The position numbers were made by a program, and so were the translations under genes. Source: Sideroxydans sp. (GTDB lineage: Bacteria > Pseudomonadota > Gammaproteobacteria > Burkholderiales > Gallionellaceae). From it: a stretch of 64,000 nt of DNA. Position 1 is the first letter of the stretch; each line of letters opens with the position of its first letter. The stretch is taken from the NCBI GenBank assembly GCA_027310665.1, contig DAIDAJ010000047.1, forward strand, positions 1-64,000. Direction: 5' to 3'. Positions 58,995 through 64,000 of the stretch are shown here, piece after piece. The notes below the pieces were generated by a model. The model was given only the letters and a program-made list of their open reading frames with translations. It did not search any database and was not told the origin of the DNA.

Positions 58995-59886
58995 TTCAGG
59001 TCGGAACGGTACAGACCGTCAACCTCTGGTGACAGTAGCCATGCCCGTGTACAACGCAGGCAAGTACCTGCGATTGGCCGTGCTCTCGATCGTCCGGCAG
59101 ACCTTTACTGACTGGGAGCTGCTGATCGTTGACGATGGCTCGACGGACAACGCATTGCAGGGTATTGCCGATATCGACGATGCACGGATACGGATATTGC
59201 GCGATGGAAAGAACAAGGGGCTCGCCGCCAGACTGAATGAATGCATCGATCTGGCACGGGGCAAGTATTTTGCGCGTATGGATCAGGATGACGTGTCCTA
59301 TCCGGAACGATTTGAGCAACAGATAGAAGCCCTACAAAAGGACTCCGCGCTTGATTTAGTTGCTGTCCGTGCAATTACGATCGATGAAAACAGCAAAGTT
59401 ACAGGCGTATTTCCGAGCGCGCCAGCGCATGATGAAATCTGCGCAAGACCGTGGCGAGGATTCCATTTTCCCCATCCGACCTGGATGGGAAAAATCGAGT
59501 GGTTTCGAAAATATCGCTACGCCGAACCCGGCCCTTACTTCTGCGAGGATCAGGAATTGCTGTTGCGCAGTCATGGCAGGAGCAGATTTGCCACAGTCGA
59601 TGAAATACTTTTTGCGTACAGAGTACGTGGAAAGATGAACTGGCCAAAATTGGCAAAGACACGCTGGGCAGTTTTGAAAGTTCAAATGCGCCATTTCTCA
59701 AGACTGAGCCAATGGCACTTCGCATCGCTGGCATTAGCGGCTTACATCGTGAAGATGGCTGGGGATTTATCCAAAAGACTGCGCGCAAAAAATATTCAGT
59801 ACGAGTCCGCAAATGTAGACGATGCCGTTGGATCAAGATGGCATGAGATTTGCGACGGTATTGCAAAGGAATTAAAAGCACCATGA
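58987..59886 (+). CDS. Family 2 glycosyltransferase
   Basis: A 299-residue GT-A protein starting at GTG: VTVAMPVYNAGKYLRLAVLS, LIVDDGSTDNALQ and the metal-binding ARMDQDDVSYPERF (about residue 98). It resembles transferases acting on O-antigen sugars. The 5' end overlaps the SDR gene by 8 bp and the 3' end overlaps the GT4 gene by 4 bp. Specificity is unknown. Confidence 0.86.
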   Translation: MSDSGRNGTDRQPLVTVAMPVYNAGKYLRLAVLSIVRQTFTDWELLIVDDGSTDNALQGIADIDDARIRILRDGKNKGLAARLNECIDLARGKYFARMDQDDVSYPERFEQQIEALQKDSALDLVAVRAITIDENSKVTGVFPSAPAHDEICARPWRGFHFPHPTWMGKIEWFRKYRYAEPGPYFCEDQELLLRSHGRSRFATVDEILFAYRVRGKMNWPKLAKTRWAVLKVQMRHFSRLSQWHFASLALAAYIVKMAGDLSKRLRAKNIQYESANVDDAVGSRWHEICDGIAKELKAP

Positions 59887-61016
59887 AGAAACTCTGCTAC
59901 GTTGCAACCATTCCGGCGGTGGTCCATGCATTCTTGCGCGACCATATCCAGGAGGCTGCGCAAAAGTATGAAGTAACGGTCATATGCAATTCCACGGATA
60001 AATACTTGCTTGACGGTCTCAATGCGCGCCTGGTTCTGCTGCCTATTGACCGGCGCCCCTCGCCTTGGAAGGACTTGCGGGTCTTGCTTCAGCTGTTCAA
60101 CCTGTTTCGTCGTGAGCGTTTCGATATTGTGCACTCCCACATGCCCAAGACCGCGCTGCTTGGGATGTTGGCCGCATGGTTGGCGGGGGTGCCGATACGC
60201 ATCAACACATTCCATGGTGAAGTATGGGCAACACGAAGCGGCTGGCGACGGTCAGCACTCAAACTATTCGATCAATTGATCGGATTGCTCGCGACAGATG
60301 TTTTCGCGGTGAGCCCGTCACAACGGGACTTTTTGGTTAACGAGGGAGTCCTTCCACCCGGAAAGGCAAAAGTGATTGGAGCAGGATCAATTTGCGGTGT
60401 TGATCCATTACGTTTCCATCCGGATACCGAGAACAGACAAACGGTGCGCCAAGACTTGGGAATCGCGTCAGATGCCACGATAATATTATTTGTCGGACGG
60501 CTGAATCGCGACAAGGGAATGCTCGAGTTGGCCGCAGCTTTCGATACGATCGCCAAACAGCACCCTGAGGTCGAACTCTTGCTGGTGGGGGCTGAAGAAG
60601 ATGTACCTTTTAGCCGTATTCGGGAAATCTGCAACGCGGAACGCAAGCGCCTGCGCTATATCAGTTTTACCTCCAAACCCGAACAGTACATGGCTGCGGC
60701 AGATATTCTTTGTTTGCCAAGTTACCGCGAGGGCTTGCCCATGACCATCATCGAAGCGGCGGCTTGTGGCGTGCCTGCTGTGGCTTCGCGTATATATGGG
60801 ATTACCGATGCCGTGGCAGACGACAGAACCGGCCTGTTGTTCCCCGTTGGCGACGTGGAGGCGTTGACACAGGCCTTGTTGAGGTTGATCACGAACAACG
60901 ATCTACGGCAACAGATGGGCAATGAGGCTCGCCAACGTGCATTGGAACTGTTCTCAAGCGAGAAGATCACTCACGAGCTAATGGCTGTGTACGACAGACT
61001 GACTGAGACGCGGTGA
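59883..61016 (+). CDS. Family 4 glycosyltransferase
   Basis: A 377-residue GT-B protein. It has VHSHMPKTALLGMLAAWLA, LFVGRLNRDKGMLELAAAF and the C-terminal EX7E motif in LPSYREGLPMTIIEAAACG (about residue 285). It likely transfers a sugar from an NDP donor to the lipid-linked O-unit. I start at the ATG at 59883 (MKKLCYVATI), overlapping the GT2 stop. A longer frame 11 codons upstream is unlikely. Donor unknown. Confidence 0.9.
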   Translation: MKKLCYVATIPAVVHAFLRDHIQEAAQKYEVTVICNSTDKYLLDGLNARLVLLPIDRRPSPWKDLRVLLQLFNLFRRERFDIVHSHMPKTALLGMLAAWLAGVPIRINTFHGEVWATRSGWRRSALKLFDQLIGLLATDVFAVSPSQRDFLVNEGVLPPGKAKVIGAGSICGVDPLRFHPDTENRQTVRQDLGIASDATIILFVGRLNRDKGMLELAAAFDTIAKQHPEVELLLVGAEEDVPFSRIREICNAERKRLRYISFTSKPEQYMAAADILCLPSYREGLPMTIIEAAACGVPAVASRIYGITDAVADDRTGLLFPVGDVEALTQALLRLITNNDLRQQMGNEARQRALELFSSEKITHELMAVYDRLTETR

Positions 61017-61023
61017 AACAAAA

Positions 61024-62007
61024 GTGACGGAAGCCAGGTTCAAGCACGATAAATGCAGCTTGCTTATCACTGGTGCCAGTGGTTTTGTCGGCCGTCCCCT
61101 CTGTGCCGAGTTGCTTGCGCGAGGCTATGTGGTGAAGGCGGCCGTACGTAATGCCGCGATTTCACCGGAAAATACCGCGGTGTCTGTCGTAGGCGAAATT
61201 GATGGCGAGACGAAATGGGCAGAGGCGCTACACGGCATTGATGTAGTCATTCATCTCGCTGCACGTGTGCATGTCATGCACGAGAATGCAGACGACCCCT
61301 TGGCCGAATTCCGCCGCGTCAATGCGGAAGGGACGGAACATCTGGCCCGTAGCGCCGCGGCAAGCGGCGTCAGGCGCATGGTATATGTCAGCTCGATCAA
61401 GGTGAACGGCGAAGAAACGTCCGATGGGCACATCTACTCGGAGAAGGATATCCCCGCGCCGCAGGATCCATACGGCAGTTCCAAGTGGGAAGCGGAGCAG
61501 AGATTGCAGCGCGTGACACAAGAGACTGGCATGGAAATAGTCATTGTGAGACCACCTCTGGTTTACGGCACCGGGGTAAAGGGCAATTTTGCGCAAATGA
61601 TGCGGGCGATCGCGCGTGGCCTGCCGCTGCCGCTGGCCTCGGTGCGCAACAAGCGGGATCTGGTCTATGTAGGCAACCTGGTCGATGCGCTGATCGTCTG
61701 CGCCACGCATCCGGCTGCGGCGGGGAATACCTATCTGATCAGCGACGGCGAACCGGTCTCGACCCCGGAGTTGCTGGGGTACCTGGCTCAAGCGTTGGGC
61801 GTCTCGGCACACCTATTCCACTTTCCTCCTGCATTGCTGGAGCTGGCCGGCAGGATGGTCGGCAGATCCGCACAGATCGAGCGTTTGCTGGGTTCGCTGC
61901 AGGTCGATAGTGGTAAAATCCGCCGCGAACTTAATTGGAACCCGCCATATAGCTTGCAGCAGGGGCTGCAAGCGACTGCGGTGTGGTATCGAAACTCCCA
62001 TCTATGA
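61024..62007 (+). CDS. NAD-dependent 4-reductase/epimerase, WbpV-type
   Basis: A 327-residue extended SDR starting at GTG: LLITGASGFVGRPLCAELL, YVSSIKVNGEETSDG, catalytic Tyr-Lys in DPYGSSKWEAEQRL, and RPPLVYGTGVKGNF. It resembles WbpV/WbcP-type enzymes that reduce the 4-keto group of UDP-4-keto-6-deoxyHexNAc to give UDP-QuiNAc or FucNAc. Position next to a WbpL-type transferase and a WbpM-type dehydratase supports this. It overlaps the transferase by 4 bp. Confidence 0.85.
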   Translation: MTEARFKHDKCSLLITGASGFVGRPLCAELLARGYVVKAAVRNAAISPENTAVSVVGEIDGETKWAEALHGIDVVIHLAARVHVMHENADDPLAEFRRVNAEGTEHLARSAAASGVRRMVYVSSIKVNGEETSDGHIYSEKDIPAPQDPYGSSKWEAEQRLQRVTQETGMEIVIVRPPLVYGTGVKGNFAQMMRAIARGLPLPLASVRNKRDLVYVGNLVDALIVCATHPAAAGNTYLISDGEPVSTPELLGYLAQALGVSAHLFHFPPALLELAGRMVGRSAQIERLLGSLQVDSGKIRRELNWNPPYSLQQGLQATAVWYRNSHL

Positions 62008-62981
62008 GCCATTATTCTCCTGTCGTCGCAGCATTGGTCACCATGTTGCTGACCATCATCATCCTGATCAGCAAAGTCGGTAAGAAAGTACAAGACATAC
62101 CCAACGAACGTTCATTGCATGAAACTCCTGTTCCACGCATCGGCGGTGTGGCGATGATGGCGGGCTTGTTGACAGGCTGGATGTTGATGTTGACCTCGCT
62201 GAAGTGGTGGATAGTGCTGCCGCTGATCGGGCTGTTCATCGTCTCCCTGCTGGACGATATGCACAACTTGCCGGTCAGGAAGCGCTTGATGGCACATCTG
62301 GCGGCGGCGGCGATCCTGATCGTCGGCGCCGGGCTGCTCACACAACAAGGGGTGCTGATTGCGCTGATTGCGCTGCTGCTCACGGTATGGATGACCAACC
62401 TCTACAATTTCATGGACGGCTCCGACGGACTGGCGGGGGGCATGGCATTGATCGGTTTCAGCATGTACGGCATTGCAGCGCTGATCGCGCACGACGACAC
62501 GCAGGCGATGCTGAACTTCACCATCGGCGCGGCGGCCTTGGGTTTTCTCTACAACAATTTCCATCCCGCCAAGATCTTCCTGGGCGATGCCGGTTCCATT
62601 CCCCTGGGCTTTCTCGCTGCCGGCATGGGGCTCTGGGGATGGCAGCAAGGCTATTGGGCCGCATGGTTCCCCATTTTGGTGTTTTCACCATTCATCGTCG
62701 ATGCGACCGTCACGTTGGTGAAGCGCACCGTACGCGGAGTGAAAGTCACCGAAGCGCACCGCGAACACTATTATCAGCGCCTGATACAAATGGGCTGGAG
62801 TCATGGCACTGTGGCGCTGGTCGAGTATGGCCTGATGCTGGGTGCAGGTGCATCGGCTTTGTCAGTACTGCAGGAAAGTTTTCCATGGGTGTTGCTTCTG
62901 GTCTGGAGCGGGATATATTCCGTGCTGATGATGGTCATTGATATGGCATGGAGAAAATTCAATCAATCGCAACATGCTTAA
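62004..62981 (+). CDS. WecA/WbpL-type initiating glycosyl-1-phosphate transferase
   Basis: A 325-residue polytopic membrane protein (about 10 hydrophobic segments) of the MraY/WecA family. It carries PNERSLHETPVPRIGGVAMM, the metal-binding NLYNFMDGSDGLAGGMA and NFHPAKIFLGDAGSIPLG motifs. It attaches a HexNAc-1-phosphate, probably QuiNAc or FucNAc given the neighbours, to undecaprenyl phosphate, starting the O-unit. I start at 62004, overlapping the SDR stop. The next gene overlaps by 8 bp. Confidence 0.9.
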   Translation: MSHYSPVVAALVTMLLTIIILISKVGKKVQDIPNERSLHETPVPRIGGVAMMAGLLTGWMLMLTSLKWWIVLPLIGLFIVSLLDDMHNLPVRKRLMAHLAAAAILIVGAGLLTQQGVLIALIALLLTVWMTNLYNFMDGSDGLAGGMALIGFSMYGIAALIAHDDTQAMLNFTIGAAALGFLYNNFHPAKIFLGDAGSIPLGFLAAGMGLWGWQQGYWAAWFPILVFSPFIVDATVTLVKRTVRGVKVTEAHREHYYQRLIQMGWSHGTVALVEYGLMLGAGASALSVLQESFPWVLLLVWSGIYSVLMMVIDMAWRKFNQSQHA

Positions 62982-64000
62982 AATAAACCGATACACCGCG
63001 ATGGCTGTATCCCACGATCTGATCGTGGCGGCACTGGCATGGTGGGGGGCGTATCTGCTGCGCTTCAACTTCGACCTGCCGCATAATTTTCAAAGCGAGA
63101 TGTGGCGCACCATGATCTGGGTTGCGCCGCTGCAGTTGCTGATTTTCTGGTACATGGGCTTGTATCGCGGCATCTGGCGTTACGCCAGCGTCGCCGATCT
63201 ACGCCGCATCTTCATGGCGGTTCTGCTGGCGGCAATGCTGATTCCGCTGGGGCTGTGGATGCTCCGCGTCAACGCCGTCGTCCCCCGCTCCGTGCTGATT
63301 CTTGATCCGATACTCTTGCTTTTGGTGATGGGCGGCGACCGCCTGCTTTATCGCTTGTGGAAAGAGCAGGGGATGTTTGGTGACATCAAACTTCAGGGCG
63401 AGCCGGTGCTGGTACTCGGTGCCGGGGAGGCGGGCATAGGCCTGTCCAAGGACCTGGCCAGGAGTCGCGACTGGCATCAGGTCGGATTTCTCGACGATGA
63501 CGCGGATAAGCAAGGCCGCATCCTTAACGGCATCAAGGTGCTGGGCAAACTGGAAAGCTTGCCGCATTGGGCTCAGCGCCTCGGCGTTTCCCAGGTCATC
63601 ATCGCCATGCCTTCGTCCACGCACCAGCAGCGCAGACATGCGATCGACCTCGCAAACAGCAACGGCATCAAGGCGCTGACGGTGCCTGCATTCGACGATC
63701 TCCTGAGCGGGCGCGTATCCGTTTCGCAATTGCGGGCGGTAGAGCTGGATGACTTGCTCGGGCGCGATCCGGTACAGCTGGATGGCGCTGGCCTGCATGA
63801 GCAACTGACCGATAAAGTTGTGCTGGTCACCGGTGCGGGCGGCTCCATCGGTTCCGAGCTGTGCCGCCAGATCGCACGTTTTGCACCGAAGACACTGGTG
63901 CTGTATGAAGCCGGCGAATTGGCCCTGTACAACATGGAGCAGGAGCTGAACAGGACGTTTCCGCAGCTCGACGTCGCCTATCTGGCGGGCGATGTGCGCG
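62974..64000 (+). CDS. WbpM-type NDP-sugar 4,6-dehydratase, 5' part
   Basis: The gene runs off the right edge; 342 codons are visible. An N-terminal membrane domain of about four helices (MAVSHDLIVAALAWWGAYLL, AVLLAAMLIPLGLWML) is followed by a nucleotide-binding core with VLVLGAGEAGIGLSKDL and then VTGAGGSIGSELCRQIA (about residue 283). The architecture matches WbpM/PglF/CapD dehydratases that make UDP-4-keto-6-deoxyGlcNAc. The catalytic Tyr-Lys or Met-Lys lies beyond the edge and cannot be checked. Start is the ATG at 62974. Confidence 0.9.
   Translation, partial: MLKINRYTAMAVSHDLIVAALAWWGAYLLRFNFDLPHNFQSEMWRTMIWVAPLQLLIFWYMGLYRGIWRYASVADLRRIFMAVLLAAMLIPLGLWMLRVNAVVPRSVLILDPILLLLVMGGDRLLYRLWKEQGMFGDIKLQGEPVLVLGAGEAGIGLSKDLARSRDWHQVGFLDDDADKQGRILNGIKVLGKLESLPHWAQRLGVSQVIIAMPSSTHQQRRHAIDLANSNGIKALTVPAFDDLLSGRVSVSQLRAVELDDLLGRDPVQLDGAGLHEQLTDKVVLVTGAGGSIGSELCRQIARFAPKTLVLYEAGELALYNMEQELNRTFPQLDVAYLAGDVR

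Overview
The window reads as chromosome of a betaproteobacterium, probably Nitrosomonadales and possibly Gallionellaceae-like. This rests on gene content (a pilGHIJ-chpA twitching cluster, algH-ruvX-pyrB-pyrC', glnA-ntrBC, a TPP-riboswitch thiC, a methyltransferase next to tolC) and on a base composition that looks moderately GC-rich. It is a lineage guess, not a measurement. Coding density is high, no gap exceeds 300 bp, and I see no rRNA, tRNA, CRISPR array or transposase gene.

Layout: 1-3.1 kb holds polyphosphate genes (pap fragment, sixA, a Lys-rich protein, ppk1). 3.1-6.7 kb holds yggX, argA, a 4-oxalocrotonate tautomerase with a broken copy of its own 3' end, rsmE and a thioredoxin-fold gene. 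6.8-15.4 kb is the type IV pilus chemosensory operon pilG-pilH-pilI-pilJ-chpA. 15.4-23 kb holds algH, ruvX, pyrB, a metal-ligand-less dihydroorotase pyrC', prlC, a DUF4124/glutaredoxin protein, xthA and a secreted phosphoesterase. 23-27.7 kb is nitrogen control (ntrC, ntrB, a DUF4124 protein, glnA) with a sigma-54 promoter and a perfect NtrC half-site pair. 27.7-31.6 kb holds a CDF metal exporter, a rhodanese, uppP and small genes. 31.7-34.9 kb is AT-rich accessory DNA: a nuclease-helicase (DUF2075) with a partner gene, then a DUF5615 (PIN-like)/DUF433 toxin-antitoxin pair bracketed by two copies of the thiC 3' end. 34.9-39.1 kb holds thiC, a PCMT-like gene and tolC.

39.2-64 kb is a surface polysaccharide locus. 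On the minus strand waaC-waaA-rfbB-[four-helix gene]-rfbA-rfbC-rfbD make the LPS inner core and dTDP-rhamnose. On the plus strand a MarR-type EPS regulator leads manC, gmd, fcl, a ColD-like dehydratase (catalytic Lys replaced by His), wzx, an acyltransferase, several glycosyltransferases, a second gmd-like SDR, a C-methyltransferase, an alpha-1,2-fucosyltransferase, epimerases, a WecA/WbpL-type initiating transferase and a WbpM-type 4,6-dehydratase running off the right edge. Together they predict an O-unit with GDP-fucose and possibly a 3,6-dideoxy (colitose-like) or branched sugar, started on undecaprenyl phosphate (recycled by UppP) and flipped by Wzx. No Wzy polymerase is inside the window.

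The most unusual signal is a dispersed heptanucleotide-repeat element. A 19-bp perfect inverted repeat built of 7-bp units (GAGTGCT / AGCACTC) brackets a single four-helix-bundle (S23/IVP-type) gene between rfbB and rfbA. Related heptad blocks sit in frame inside manC and in the N-terminal extension of ruvX. A second element, palindromic and sharing the 15-mer CACCCGCAAGGGGTA, lies in frame in prlC and again in ruvX. These look like small mobile elements tolerated inside essential or near-essential genes.
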